Part shown: in pieces, positions 1 through 8,896 of the stretch
Position numbering within the stretch: position 1 is the stretch's first letter
Layout of the letters: the number at the start of each line of letters is the position of its first letter
NCBI RefSeq assembly: GCF_049650445.1
Contig: NZ_JBASAD010000036.1
Location: 25,491 to 89,490 of the forward strand
Origin: Castellaniella sp049650445
GTDB lineage: Bacteria; Pseudomonadota; Gammaproteobacteria; Burkholderiales; Burkholderiaceae_B
Direction: 5' to 3'
DNA length: 64,000 nt
Notes under the pieces: generated by a model
What the model was told of the DNA's origin: nothing
What the model saw: the letters and a program-made list of their open reading frames with translations, nothing else
Database searches by the model: none
Position numbers and translations under genes: made by a program

Positions 1-914
1 GCCGGGCGCGCGACGGCCGACTGTTGCCGCAGACCAAGCGCCACAGCACTCTGGCGCGCCTGCTGGGGCTGCGTCACCTCGTGGTGGCGGTCAACAAGAT
101 GGATCTGGTCGACTGGGATCCCGCCGTGTTCGAGCGCATCCACGCGGCTTACAGGGATCTGGCCGAGCGCCTGGACATCCCGGCCTTCCACATCGTGCCG
201 CTGTCGGCCCTGTCGGGCGACAACGTGGTGCGGCACAGCGAACGCACTCCCTGGTATCAGGGACCGCCGCTGCTGACCCTGCTGGAGAACCTGCCGGTCG
301 ATCCGGTCCGCGGGGACGAGCAGGCGCGTTTCTTCGTCCAATGGGTGATTCGCCACAATGGCAGCGGCCCCGACGCCTTCCGGGGCTACGCCGGACAGTT
401 GCAGGGCGGCTCCTGGCGGGTCGGCGACGCCGTCCAGGTGTTGCCGAGCCGTGAGTCCGTCCGCATCACGGGCCTGCTGCGTGGCGCGCAGGCCGTCGAT
501 CAGGCGGTGCCGGGCGACAGCATCACGGTGGTGCTGGACCGCGACGTCGACCTGTCCCGGGGCGACGTGCTGGTCGATGCCCAGGCGCAGCCGGCGCTGG
601 ACAGGGACTTCGAGGCGGACCTGTGCTGGCTGGATCAGCAGGCGCTGAATCCTGCGCGGCTGTACTGGCTGAAGCAGGGCACCCGCCTGACCCAGGTCCG
701 CATCCAGGCCGTGCGCACCCGGCGCGACATCCATGAGCTGCGCTCGGTGGAATGGAACGGCACCCTGGCCATGAACGACATCGGCCGCGTGCGGTTGCGT
801 GCCCGCGACCCATTGGTCCTGGACGACTACGACGCGCAACGGGCCACGGGCGCCTTCATTCTGATCGACACCGCCACCCACCAGACAGCGGCGGCGGGAC
901 TGATCCGGCGCTGA
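1..914 (+). CDS. cysN: Sulfate adenylyltransferase large subunit CysN (3' part, truncated by the window edge)
   Basis: GTPase subunit of ATP sulfurylase, which with CysD makes adenosine 5'-phosphosulfate for sulfate assimilation in the cytoplasm. The open frame enters from the left edge (first whole codon at base 3). Before the first ORF-style start (a TTG at 24) it still reads RARDGRL, so the gene is cut by the window and no true start is present. Visible GTPase motifs are NKMDLVDWD (G4) and the SAL of LSALSGDN (G5), followed by the EF-Tu-like beta-barrel domains 2 and 3 to the TGA at 912. About 304 residues remain of a family that is usually 430-640 long, so whether a CysC kinase domain is fused cannot be judged at the N-terminus; none is fused at the C-terminus. 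cysD would be expected just upstream. Confidence 0.9.
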   Translation, partial: RARDGRLLPQTKRHSTLARLLGLRHLVVAVNKMDLVDWDPAVFERIHAAYRDLAERLDIPAFHIVPLSALSGDNVVRHSERTPWYQGPPLLTLLENLPVDPVRGDEQARFFVQWVIRHNGSGPDAFRGYAGQLQGGSWRVGDAVQVLPSRESVRITGLLRGAQAVDQAVPGDSITVVLDRDVDLSRGDVLVDAQAQPALDRDFEADLCWLDQQALNPARLYWLKQGTRLTQVRIQAVRTRRDIHELRSVEWNGTLAMNDIGRVRLRARDPLVLDDYDAQRATGAFILIDTATHQTAAAGLIRR

Positions 915-926
915 CTGCGGACCGTC

Positions 927-1601
927 CTACAGTCCGTAGTGCTTCAGTCCGTCCAGGTCCAGCACCTGGACGGCGCCGTATTCGATCTTCAGCAATTGCG
1001 CGGCTTCCAGCGCGCGCAGGGCCTGGTTGGTGCGCTGGCGGGAAATCCGCGCCAGAAAGCCGATCTCTTCCTGCGTGATTTCCAGGCGCATCGAATTGCC
1101 CGGGTACAGCAGCGGGTTGAACAGTTCCGCCAGGCAGCGCGCCACGCGCGCGTCGGGGGCCAGCAGGCGGTCGTATTCGGCCTTGCCGATGAACTGCGCC
1201 ACGCGTTCGTTCAACTGGTGCAGCAGATAGCGATTGAAGGGGATGCTGGTGTCCAGCAGCCAGTAGAACGTGTCGCCGCGCAGCCGGGCGATGGTGCTGC
1301 GGCGCAGGGCGATGATGTCGTATTTGCGGGCTTCGCGTTTCAGCAAAGAGCCTTCGCCGATCCAGCCGCCGGCCGGCACCCCGGTCAGGGATGCCAGCTT
1401 GCCGTCGGCGTTGCCGACCGAGACCTTCACCAGTCCGTCGAGCACGCCGATCCAGGCATAGGCGACCGCGCCCTTGTGCTCGACGATGGTGCCGGCTTCG
1501 ACGTGCGCCACAGCGGTGTCCTGCAGGACACGGGCCTGCTGTGCGTCGTCGAGCAGGTCGAACCAGGCGGCGCGTGCCGGCAAAGCCTGTGTCAGGTTCA
1601 T
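927..1601 (-). CDS. Crp/Fnr-family transcriptional regulator
   Basis: A 224-residue protein with an N-terminal cyclic-nucleotide-binding-type beta-barrel (about residues 20-130) and a C-terminal winged helix of the Crp type (about 150-215; the ITQEEIGFLARISRQRTNQ stretch is the helix-turn-helix). It has no N-terminal cysteine cluster like that of oxygen-sensing FNR, so an Fe-S sensor is unlikely. The ligand cannot be read from the sequence. It is transcribed divergently from the acyl-CoA synthetase/ABC transporter operon, with 149 bp between the two starts, so local control of that operon is a reasonable inference. It converges tail-to-tail with cysN across 12 bp. The start is the ATG at 1601; the protein length is normal for the family. 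Confidence 0.85.
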   Translation of the reverse strand: MNLTQALPARAAWFDLLDDAQQARVLQDTAVAHVEAGTIVEHKGAVAYAWIGVLDGLVKVSVGNADGKLASLTGVPAGGWIGEGSLLKREARKYDIIALRRSTIARLRGDTFYWLLDTSIPFNRYLLHQLNERVAQFIGKAEYDRLLAPDARVARCLAELFNPLLYPGNSMRLEITQEEIGFLARISRQRTNQALRALEAAQLLKIEYGAVQVLDLDGLKHYGL

Positions 1602-1750
1602 GGGGACTTACCCTAGATCGAGATCGAATGTCATACGTGCGACAGTCGAGGGCGGGGCGCAGCCTGTACCTTAAGTCTGACACACCGCCCATCAGAGGCG
1701 CACTGAAGGCTTCGCGCGTCGCAGAATCTGCGCAAGGCCAAGGAGACATC
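1602..1750. promoter_or_regulatory. Divergent intergenic region with an imperfect palindrome
   Basis: 149 bp between the Crp/Fnr-type gene (leftward) and the acyl-CoA synthetase (rightward). It must hold both promoters. At 1629-1644 there is an imperfect 16-bp palindrome, TGTCATAC/GTGCGACA (6 of 8 arm positions symmetric), which has the size and symmetry of a Crp/Fnr-family operator though not the classical TGTGA or TTGAT half-sites. A good ribosome-binding site (AAGGAGA, 1738-1744) precedes the synthetase ATG at 1751. I could not assign -35/-10 hexamers with confidence. Confidence 0.4.
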
Positions 1751-3712
1751 ATGGTACAGGAAACCACTGCTGCGACGACGTTCCCCGCCCTGCTGATGCA
1801 CCATGCGCAGGTACGCGGCGCACGGCCCGCGATCCGCGAAAAGGATCTGGGCATCTGGCAGACGCTGACCTGGCGCGAGGTGGCGGCCGAGGTCCGGCGC
1901 GTGGCCTGCGGGCTGGCCGACCTGGGCGTCGGGACGGGTGAGCACGTGGCCGTCGTGGGCGAAAACCGCCCCCGGCTCTACATGGCAATGATGGCGGCCC
2001 AGTGTCTGGGGGCGATCCCCGTGCCGCTCTATCAGGATGCCGTGGCCGAGGAAATGGCCTTCGTGCTGCAGGATGCCGAGGTCGGTGTGGTGGTGGCCGA
2101 GGACCAGGAACAGGTCGACAAGATGCTGGAGGTCTCGGGCCGCTGCCCGGCGCTGCGCCACGTCGTCTACGACGACCCGCGAGGCCTGCGCCATTACGAC
2201 GATCCGCGCCTGCTGGCCTGGGAATCCCTGCTGGCGCGCGGCGACGAGCGCGCGCAGGGGCGGCCGGACGAGATCGATGACCGGATCGCAGCGATCGGCC
2301 CTGACGACACCGCAGCGATGTTCTATACCTCCGGGACCACCGGCAAGCCCAAGGGCGTGGTGCTCAGCCACCACGCGCTCATCGACCGGGCGCGGGCCAT
2401 CGAGCGTTTCGAGGGCCTGACCGACCGCGAGGACGTGCTGGCCTACCTGCCGCCCGCCTGGATCGGTCAGAACATGTTTTCCTACACCCAGTTTCTGACC
2501 ACGGGCTTTACCGTGAACCATCCTGAATCGCCCGAGACCGTGTCGATCGACATGCGCGACATCGGCCCCACCTATTATTTCGCGCCGCCGCGTGTGCTGG
2601 AAGGCCTGCTGACCCACGTCACGATCCGGATGGAGGACGCCGGCCGTTTCAAGCGCTGGTTGTACCGCCGGGCGATGGGCCTGGCGCGGCGGGTGGGCGA
2701 CCGGGTCCTGGACGGCGGCGCGGGCGTCGGCCTGTTCGACCGCCTGAAATATGCCCTGGGCGATCTGCTGATCTACGGTCCCCTGCGCAACACCCTGGGC
2801 ATGAGCCGGGTGCGCGTGGCCTACACGGCGGGCGAGGCCATCGGCCCCGACCTGTTCGTCTTCTATCGTTCCATCGGCATCAACCTGAAACAGCTCTACG
2901 GATCCACCGAGACCTCGGTTTTCGTCTGCGTCCAGGCCAACGGCCAGGTGCGCGACGACACGGTCGGCCCGCCCTGCGAGGGCGTGGACATTCGCGTGGC
3001 CGACAACGGCGAGATCCAGTTGCGCAGCCCGGGTCTGTTCTCCGGCTACTACCGCAATCCCAAGGCGACGGGCGAATCCTACACGGCCGACGGCTGGTAC
3101 CACACAGGCGACGCGGGCTATCTGGACACCGACGGCCAGCTCAAGATCATCGATCGCGCCAAGGACGTCGGCCATCTGTCCGATGGCAGCCTGTTCGCGC
3201 CGAAATACATCGAGAACAAGCTCAAGTTCTTCCCCTTCGTCAAAGAAGCCGTGGCTTTCGGGGCGGACCGTGCCGAGGTCTGCGCCTTCATCAACATCGA
3301 CCTGGAGGCTGTCGGCAATTGGGCCGAGCGCCGTGGCCTGCCCTACGCCGGTTACACCGATCTGGCCGGCAAGGACGAGGTCTACACCCTGATCCGGGAA
3401 TGCGTCGAACAGGTCAACGCCGACCTGGCCCAGGACCCCAGGCTGGCGGCCTCGCAGGTCAGCCGCTTCCTGATCCTGCACAAAGAGCTGGACCCCGACG
3501 ACGACGAGTTGACCCGCACCCGCAAGGTCCGCCGCGCCTTCATCGCCCAGAAATACGCCGTGCTGGTCGAGGCCCTGTTCGAGGGCCGAGACCGCCAGTT
3601 CATCGAGACCGAGGTCAAATTCGAGGACGGCCGCACGGGCCGGATCTCCGCCGACCTGCGCATCGAGCCCGCAGCCGTCTCGCGGCCCGAACCCTTGAAG
3701 AAGGTAGCTTGA
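1751..3712 (+). CDS. AMP-binding long-chain/aryl acyl-CoA synthetase
   Basis: ANL-superfamily acid:CoA ligase of 653 residues, activating a carboxylic acid through an acyl-adenylate. Visible core motifs are the P-loop YTSGTTGKPKG (about 193-203), the A5 motif QLYGSTET (about 380), the A7 motif YHTGDAG (about 450), the IIDRAKD hinge and a C-terminal TRTRKVRR region. The frame is open far upstream, but the ATG at 1751 is preceded by AAGGAGA and begins the conserved protein, so it is chosen over the upstream starts. It is first in an operon with a complete branched-chain-type ABC transporter and a second CoA ligase-like gene, with only 1 base between its TGA and livG. This suggests it activates the acid that the transporter imports. 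The substrate (fatty, aromatic or other) cannot be determined here. Confidence 0.88.
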   Translation: MVQETTAATTFPALLMHHAQVRGARPAIREKDLGIWQTLTWREVAAEVRRVACGLADLGVGTGEHVAVVGENRPRLYMAMMAAQCLGAIPVPLYQDAVAEEMAFVLQDAEVGVVVAEDQEQVDKMLEVSGRCPALRHVVYDDPRGLRHYDDPRLLAWESLLARGDERAQGRPDEIDDRIAAIGPDDTAAMFYTSGTTGKPKGVVLSHHALIDRARAIERFEGLTDREDVLAYLPPAWIGQNMFSYTQFLTTGFTVNHPESPETVSIDMRDIGPTYYFAPPRVLEGLLTHVTIRMEDAGRFKRWLYRRAMGLARRVGDRVLDGGAGVGLFDRLKYALGDLLIYGPLRNTLGMSRVRVAYTAGEAIGPDLFVFYRSIGINLKQLYGSTETSVFVCVQANGQVRDDTVGPPCEGVDIRVADNGEIQLRSPGLFSGYYRNPKATGESYTADGWYHTGDAGYLDTDGQLKIIDRAKDVGHLSDGSLFAPKYIENKLKFFPFVKEAVAFGADRAEVCAFINIDLEAVGNWAERRGLPYAGYTDLAGKDEVYTLIRECVEQVNADLAQDPRLAASQVSRFLILHKELDPDDDELTRTRKVRRAFIAQKYAVLVEALFEGRDRQFIETEVKFEDGRTGRISADLRIEPAAVSRPEPLKKVA

Positions 3713-3713
3713 A

Positions 3714-4553
3714 ATGATCCAGTCGGCGACAGAGCAGACTCCGCAGGACGCGCCAGACGGCGCTGTGGACCGCGCCGGACGCATCGGCGAAGTCATCCTG
3801 GACCTGCAGAACATTTCCCTGTCCTTCGGCGGGGTCAAGGCGCTGACTGATATTTCCTTCGACGTGCGCGAGCACGAGATCCGCGCCATCATCGGTCCCA
3901 ACGGCGCGGGCAAAAGTTCGATGCTGAACGTCATCAACGGCGTCTACACGCCCCAGGAAGGCAGCATCCTGCTGCAGGGCCGGCAGTTCGCCCGGATGAA
4001 TCCGCGCCGGGCCGCCGAAATGGGCATCGCCCGCACCTTCCAGAACCTGGCCCTGTTCAAGGGCATGAGCGTGCTGGACAACATCATGACGGGCCGCAAC
4101 CTGCGCATGAAAAGCGGCGTGCTGGCCCAGGCGCTGCGGCTCGGTTCGGCCGAACGCGAGGAAATCGCCCATCGCGAGGTCGTGGAGAACATCATCGACT
4201 TCCTGGAAATCCAGGCCTGGCGCAAGACCCCGGTCGGGCGCCTGCCTTACGGCCTGCAGAAGCGCGTGGACCTGGGCCGCGCGCTGGCCATGGAGCCGCG
4301 CATCCTGCTGCTCGACGAGCCCATGGCGGGCATGAACGTCGAGGAAAAGCAGGACATGAGCCGCTACATCCTCGACGTGAACGACGAATACGGCACCACG
4401 ATCGTGCTGATCGAACACGACATGGGGGTAGTCATGGACATCTCCGACCGGGTGGTGGTGCTGGACTATGGCCGCAAGATCGGCGACGGCGCGCCCGACG
4501 AGGTGCGCAGCAACCCCGAGGTCGTCCGGGCTTACCTGGGCGCCAGCCACTGA
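3714..4553 (+). CDS. Branched-chain-type ABC transporter ATP-binding protein (LivG-like)
   Basis: A 279-residue ATPase of the LivG family that powers uptake through the LivH/LivM pore. It has Walker A GPNGAGKSS (about residues 60-68), the family's unusual signature LPYGLQKRVDLGRAL in place of LSGGQ (about 178), Walker B ILLLDEPMAG (about 197) and the H-loop IEHDM. The roughly 30-residue N-terminal leader before the ABC core is longer than in most LivG proteins. It sits directly after the acyl-CoA synthetase and 28 bp before the LivH gene. The gene symbol is withheld because the substrate is probably not a branched-chain amino acid. Confidence 0.9.
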   Translation: MIQSATEQTPQDAPDGAVDRAGRIGEVILDLQNISLSFGGVKALTDISFDVREHEIRAIIGPNGAGKSSMLNVINGVYTPQEGSILLQGRQFARMNPRRAAEMGIARTFQNLALFKGMSVLDNIMTGRNLRMKSGVLAQALRLGSAEREEIAHREVVENIIDFLEIQAWRKTPVGRLPYGLQKRVDLGRALAMEPRILLLDEPMAGMNVEEKQDMSRYILDVNDEYGTTIVLIEHDMGVVMDISDRVVVLDYGRKIGDGAPDEVRSNPEVVRAYLGASH

Positions 4554-4581
4554 GGCCGGCAGCGCCATTCAAGGAGTCGCA

Positions 4582-5511
4582 ATGGGATTCTTACTGGAAA
4601 CGGTGATCGGCGGGTTGATGAGCGGCATGCTCTATGCCCTGGTGGCCCTGGGCTTCGTGCTGATCTTCAAGGCATCGGGGGTGTTCAATTTCGCCCAGGG
4701 CGCCATGGTGCTGATCGCGGCGCTGGCCATGGCCCGCCTGTCTGGCTGGATCGATGGCTGGCTGGGCGGCGGCTCTCCCGTGCTGGCCAACCTGCTGGCC
4801 TTCGTGCTGGCCGCTCTGTTCATGTGGCTGATCGCCGTGCTGGTCGAGCGCCTGGTGCTGCGCCACCTGGTCAACCAGGAGGCCACCACGCTGCTGATGG
4901 CCACCATCGGCATCAGCTATTTTCTGGACGGCATCGGCCAGATCCTGTTCGGCAGTTCGGTGTATTCGATCGACGTCGGCATGCCCAAGGATCCCGTCAT
5001 CATCCTGGACACGATGTTCGACGGCGGCGTACTGGTCAGCCTGGAAGACCTGACGGCCGCCGTCGTTGCCGCCGTGCTGGTGGCGGTGCTGGCCTTCTTC
5101 TTCCAGTACACCACGGTGGGCCGGGCGCTGCGCGCCGTGGCCGACGATCACCAGGCGGCGCAGTCGGTGGGCATTCCGCTGAACCGCATCTGGGTGGTGG
5201 TCTGGACAGTGGCCGGCCTGGTGGCACTGGTCACGGGCATCGTCTGGGGCTCGAAGTTCGGCGTGCAGTTCACCCTGTCCACGGCGGCCTTGCGGGCCCT
5301 GCCGGTGGTGATCCTGGGCGGCCTGACCTCGGTGCCCGGCGCCATCGTCGGCGGTCTCATCATCGGGGTGGGCGAAAAACTGTCCGAGGTCTACCTGGGG
5401 CCCTTCGTGGGCGGCGGCATCGAGATCTGGTTCGCCTACGTGCTGTCCCTGGTGTTCCTGCTGTTCCGGCCCCAGGGCCTGTTCGGCGAAAAAATCATCG
5501 ACCGCGTCTGA
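4582..5511 (+). CDS. Branched-chain-type ABC transporter permease (LivH-like)
   Basis: A 309-residue integral membrane permease, half of the transport pore with the LivM-like protein. Many hydrophobic segments are visible, together with the family signature around GRALRAVADDHQAAQSVGI (the cytoplasmic loop that contacts the ATPase) and the C-terminal FRPQGLFG. The frame stays open upstream, but the ATG at 4582 has AAGGAG at 4571-4576 and gives the conserved MGFLLETVIGGLMSGMLYAL start. It is third in the operon. Confidence 0.92.
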   Translation: MGFLLETVIGGLMSGMLYALVALGFVLIFKASGVFNFAQGAMVLIAALAMARLSGWIDGWLGGGSPVLANLLAFVLAALFMWLIAVLVERLVLRHLVNQEATTLLMATIGISYFLDGIGQILFGSSVYSIDVGMPKDPVIILDTMFDGGVLVSLEDLTAAVVAAVLVAVLAFFFQYTTVGRALRAVADDHQAAQSVGIPLNRIWVVVWTVAGLVALVTGIVWGSKFGVQFTLSTAALRALPVVILGGLTSVPGAIVGGLIIGVGEKLSEVYLGPFVGGGIEIWFAYVLSLVFLLFRPQGLFGEKIIDRV

Positions 5512-5526
5512 CAGGAAACCCTGCCC

Positions 5527-6588
5527 ATGTTCTATCGTGAAAACGGCCAGTTCAAGAGCACCTACCGGTCGGACCAGCAGATCTTCCCGATCCGCCAGGA
5601 CCGCTGGTTCATCTCCGGCCTGCTGCTGCTCGCCTTCGTCGGCATTCCCCTGGGGGCGACGGACTATTTCCTGCAGGCGATTCTCACCCCCTTCCTGATC
5701 CTGTCGCTGGCGGCCATCGGTCTGAACATCCTGGTCGGCTACTGCGGCCAGATCTCCATCGGCTCCGGGGCTTTCATGGCGGTGGGTGCCTACGCCGCCT
5801 GGAACTTCGGCGTGCGGCTGGACCCGCCGCTGGTGATCCAGATCCTGCTGGGCGGCGTGTTCGCCACCCTGGCGGGTGTGGCGTTCGGCATACCCAGCCT
5901 GCGCATTCGCGGCCTGTACCTGGCGGTGACGACGCTGGCGGCGCAGTTCTTCATGGACTGGGCCTTTCTGCGCATTCCCTATTTCACCAACTATTCGTCC
6001 TCGGGCAATGTGTCCGTGCCGGCGCTCCAGGCCTTCGGCCTGCCGGTGACCACGCCCGCGCAGAAATACCTGTTCGTGCTGTGCTTCGTGGCGGTCATCG
6101 GCCTGCTGGCCAAGAACCTGGTGCGCGGCGCCATCGGCCGGCAGTGGATGGCGATCCGCGACATGGACGTGGCCGCCGCCGTCATCGGCATTCGGCCGGT
6201 GTACGCCAAGCTCACCGCCTTCGCCGTCAGTTCCTTCATCATCGGTGTCGCGGGGGCGCTCTGGGCCTACATCCACCTGGGCTCCTGGGAACCCCTGGCC
6301 TTCGACCTGAACCGTTCGCTGCAACTGCTGTTCATCATCATCATCGGCGGCCTGGGCTCCATCATCGGCAGCTTCTTCGGCGCGGCCTTCATGGTGCTGG
6401 TGCCGGTGCTGCTGACCAACGTACCGCATTGGCTGGGCCTGGACCTGCCGGTGGACGTGGCCTCGCACATCGAACACATGATTTTCGGCTTCCTGATCGT
6501 CTTCTTTCTGATCGTGGAGCCGCATGGTCTGGCCAGGCTGTGGAGCATCGCCAAGGAAAAACTCAGGATCTGGCCGTTCCCCCATTGA
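5527..6588 (+). CDS. Branched-chain-type ABC transporter permease (LivM-like)
   Basis: A 353-residue polytopic permease pairing with the LivH-like protein. The LivM hallmark GLNILVGYCGQISIGSGAFMAVGAY is present, followed by hydrophobic segments, the coupling-loop region QWMAIRDMDVAAAVIGI and the C-terminal EPHGLARLW. It has a hydrophilic N-terminal leader of about 35 residues before the first membrane segment. It lies 15 bp after livH and 89 bp before the binding-protein gene, with no terminator between. Confidence 0.92.
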   Translation: MFYRENGQFKSTYRSDQQIFPIRQDRWFISGLLLLAFVGIPLGATDYFLQAILTPFLILSLAAIGLNILVGYCGQISIGSGAFMAVGAYAAWNFGVRLDPPLVIQILLGGVFATLAGVAFGIPSLRIRGLYLAVTTLAAQFFMDWAFLRIPYFTNYSSSGNVSVPALQAFGLPVTTPAQKYLFVLCFVAVIGLLAKNLVRGAIGRQWMAIRDMDVAAAVIGIRPVYAKLTAFAVSSFIIGVAGALWAYIHLGSWEPLAFDLNRSLQLLFIIIIGGLGSIIGSFFGAAFMVLVPVLLTNVPHWLGLDLPVDVASHIEHMIFGFLIVFFLIVEPHGLARLWSIAKEKLRIWPFPH

Positions 6589-6677
6589 GCGATCAAGGGG
6601 GGCCTTTGGGGCGGCGTTCGATCGGACCCGTTCTTTGTTGACACGATAGGTGCCACACGCACCAGGAGGAGCTACAG

Positions 6678-8009
6678 ATGAAGCATGCACTGACGAAGAC
6701 CGCCGCCACCGCCCTGCTGGCCGTCATCGGGCTGGCGGGTGTCGCCAGCACGGCGCAGGCCGCCGAGGAACAGTTCATTCCCCTGCTGGTCTACCGGACC
6801 GGTTCGTTCGCCCCGCTGGGCATCCCCTGGGCCAACGGCAAGATCGACTACCTCAAGCTCGTCAACGCGCGCGACGGGGGCGTCAACGGCGTCAAGATTT
6901 CCTACGAGGAATGCGAGACCGCCTACTCCACCGATAAAGGCGTGGAGTGCTACGAGCGCCTGAAGAACAAGAACGGCGGGGCGTCGGGCTTCGATACCCA
7001 GTCCACGGGCATCACCTTCGCCGTGACCGACAAGGCGATCGTCGACGGCCAGGTCGTGGTCACGGTGGGCTACGGCCTGTCGCAGTCCGCCGATGGCCGG
7101 GTGTTCAAGTGGAACTTTCCGCTGCTGGGCACGTACTGGACGGCGGCCGACGTCATGATCCAGGACATCGCCAAGAAGCTGGGCGGTGAAGACAAACTCA
7201 AGGGCAAGAAGATCGCCCTGATCTATCACGACTCGCCCTTCGGCAAGGAGCCCATCCCGCTGCTCCAGGAACGCGCCAAAGACAACGGCTTCGATCTGCA
7301 GCTCTATCCGGTCGCCGCGCCGGGGGTCGAGCAGAAATCCACCTGGCTGCAGATTCGCAAGAACCGTCCCGACTACGTCATCCTGTGGAGCGCCGGGATC
7401 ATGACGCCGACCGCCATCCGCGAGGCCCAGGGGGTCGGCTATCCGCGCGACAAGATGTACGGCATCTGGTGGGCCAGTTCCGAGACCGACGTCAAGGATC
7501 TGGGCGACGTGGCCAAGGGCTACAACGGCATCACCATCCAGAACAGCGCGGAACATGGCCGGGTGCACGAGGACGTGAAGAAATACGTCTACGACAAGGG
7601 CGAGGGCGCCGACAAGGATGGCAGCACCTTCGGTTCGCTGGCCTACACGCGCGGCATGATGATTTCCATGCTGCAGGTCGAGGCCATCCGTACGGCCCAG
7701 GAAAAGTTCGGCAAGGGCAAGCACATGACGCCCGAGCAGGTGCGCTGGGGCTATGAAAACCTGAACCTGGACCAGGCCCGCCTGGAGCAACTGGGCTTCG
7801 CCAAGCTGATGCGTCCCGTGAAGACCTCGTGCGAAAACCATATGGGCGACGACTGGGCGCGCATCATCCAGTGGGACGGCAAGAAGTTCGACGTCGTGTC
7901 CGACTGGTATCAGTCCAACCCGAAGTACGTGCAGCCGCTGGTGAAGTCCCTGGGCGACAAATACGCCGCCGAGAAGAAACTGCCGATGCGCGACTGCGCC
8001 GCCGAGTAA
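6678..8009 (+). CDS. ABC transporter periplasmic substrate-binding protein (Leu/Ile/Val-binding-type fold)
   Basis: A 443-residue periplasmic binding protein of the type I (LIVBP/Peripla_BP_6) group. A clear signal peptide (KH..., hydrophobic core LLAVIGLAGVA, cleavage after AQA near residue 28) precedes the mature YRTGSFAPLGIPWANG region. At 443 residues it is longer than true Leu/Ile/Val-binding proteins (about 370), like the binding proteins that accompany acyl-CoA ligases in betaproteobacterial catabolic operons. A strong ribosome-binding site (AGGAGGAG) precedes the ATG at 6678. A 10-bp GC hairpin lies just after its stop. Confidence 0.88.
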   Translation: MKHALTKTAATALLAVIGLAGVASTAQAAEEQFIPLLVYRTGSFAPLGIPWANGKIDYLKLVNARDGGVNGVKISYEECETAYSTDKGVECYERLKNKNGGASGFDTQSTGITFAVTDKAIVDGQVVVTVGYGLSQSADGRVFKWNFPLLGTYWTAADVMIQDIAKKLGGEDKLKGKKIALIYHDSPFGKEPIPLLQERAKDNGFDLQLYPVAAPGVEQKSTWLQIRKNRPDYVILWSAGIMTPTAIREAQGVGYPRDKMYGIWWASSETDVKDLGDVAKGYNGITIQNSAEHGRVHEDVKKYVYDKGEGADKDGSTFGSLAYTRGMMISMLQVEAIRTAQEKFGKGKHMTPEQVRWGYENLNLDQARLEQLGFAKLMRPVKTSCENHMGDDWARIIQWDGKKFDVVSDWYQSNPKYVQPLVKSLGDKYAAEKKLPMRDCAAE

Positions 8010-8017
8010 GCCGTGCC

Positions 8018-8040
8018 GGGGCCGGGCCGCGCCCGGCCCC
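8018..8040 (+). promoter_or_regulatory. Strong intergenic hairpin between binding protein and livF
   Basis: A perfect 10-bp stem, GGGGCCGGGC with GCCCGGCCCC, closes a 3-nt CGC loop. It sits 9 bases after the binding-protein stop and 14 bases before the livF ATG. There is no U-run, so it is not a standard intrinsic terminator. Such REP-like structures after binding-protein genes usually protect the upstream mRNA and lower expression of the downstream cassette genes; that role here is inferred. Confidence 0.6.
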
Positions 8041-8054
8041 TGGGAGAGGAATCG

Positions 8055-8882
8055 ATGGATAGCGCACAGGCGTCCGAACCCACGGTGCTGTTGAACGTCA
8101 ACGGTATCGAGGTCATCTACAACCACGTCATCCTGGTGCTCAAGGGCGTGTCCCTGACCGTGCCGGAAGGCCGGATCGTGGCGCTGCTGGGCGCCAACGG
8201 AGCGGGCAAGACCACCACGCTGCGGGCGATCTCCAATCTGCTGCGCGGCGAGCGCGGCGAGGTCACCAAGGGCGGGATCGAATATCGCGGGGAACGCATC
8301 GAGTCCCTGTCGCCGGCCGACCTGGTGCAGCGCGGAGTGGTCCAGGTCATGGAGGGCCGCCATTGCTTCGCCCACCTGAGCATCGAGGAAAACCTGCTGA
8401 CGGGCGCCTATACGCGGCGCCTGGGGCGTGCCGACCAGGACGCCGCGCTGGAGCGGGTCTACCGTTATTTTCCGCGCCTGAAGCAGCGGCGCAAGAGCCA
8501 GGCGGGCTATACGTCCGGCGGCGAGCAGCAGATGGCCGCCATCGGCCGGGCGCTGATGGCCGATCCGCGCATGATCCTGCTGGACGAGCCCTCGATGGGC
8601 CTGGCGCCGCAGATCGTCGAGGAAATTTTCGAGATCGTGCGCGACCTGAACCAGCGCGAAGGCGTCAGCTTTCTGTTGGCGGAGCAGAACACCAACGTGG
8701 CCCTGCGCTACGCGGACTACGGCTACATCCTGGAAAACGGCCGCGTGATGATGGACGGTGCCGCCCGCGCGCTGGCCGAGAACGAGGACGTGAAGGAATT
8801 CTATCTGGGTGTTTCGGGGGCGGGCCGCACCAGCTTCCGCGACACCAAGTTCTACCGCCGGCGCAAACGCTGGCTGGCCTGA
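8055..8882 (+). CDS. Branched-chain-type ABC transporter ATP-binding protein (LivF-like)
   Basis: A 275-residue second ATPase of the transporter. It has Walker A GANGAGKTT (about residue 47), the signature TSGGEQQMAAIGRAL, Walker B MILLDEPSMGLAP and the LAEQNTN H-loop variant typical of LivF. The C-terminus runs about 25 residues past the usual end with a basic tail (RDTKFYRRRKRW). The ATG at 8055 is chosen over an upstream start because GAGAGGA lies directly in front of it. It follows the GC hairpin and precedes the PaaK-like gene by 14 bp. Confidence 0.9.
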   Translation: MDSAQASEPTVLLNVNGIEVIYNHVILVLKGVSLTVPEGRIVALLGANGAGKTTTLRAISNLLRGERGEVTKGGIEYRGERIESLSPADLVQRGVVQVMEGRHCFAHLSIEENLLTGAYTRRLGRADQDAALERVYRYFPRLKQRRKSQAGYTSGGEQQMAAIGRALMADPRMILLDEPSMGLAPQIVEEIFEIVRDLNQREGVSFLLAEQNTNVALRYADYGYILENGRVMMDGAARALAENEDVKEFYLGVSGAGRTSFRDTKFYRRRKRWLA

Positions 8883-8896
8883 CACGGGGGAATGGC

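Noticed and set aside
6638..6643. TTGACA hexamer as a promoter for the binding-protein gene
   Set aside because: Only about 34 bases before the ATG, leaving no room for a -10 and transcription start upstream of the ribosome-binding site.
4591..6690. Very long antisense open frame (about 700 codons) opposite livH/livM
   Set aside because: It is His/Gln/Asp-rich with no domain pattern, lies wholly opposite two clear permease genes, and is what a GC-rich codon bias produces on the opposite strand.
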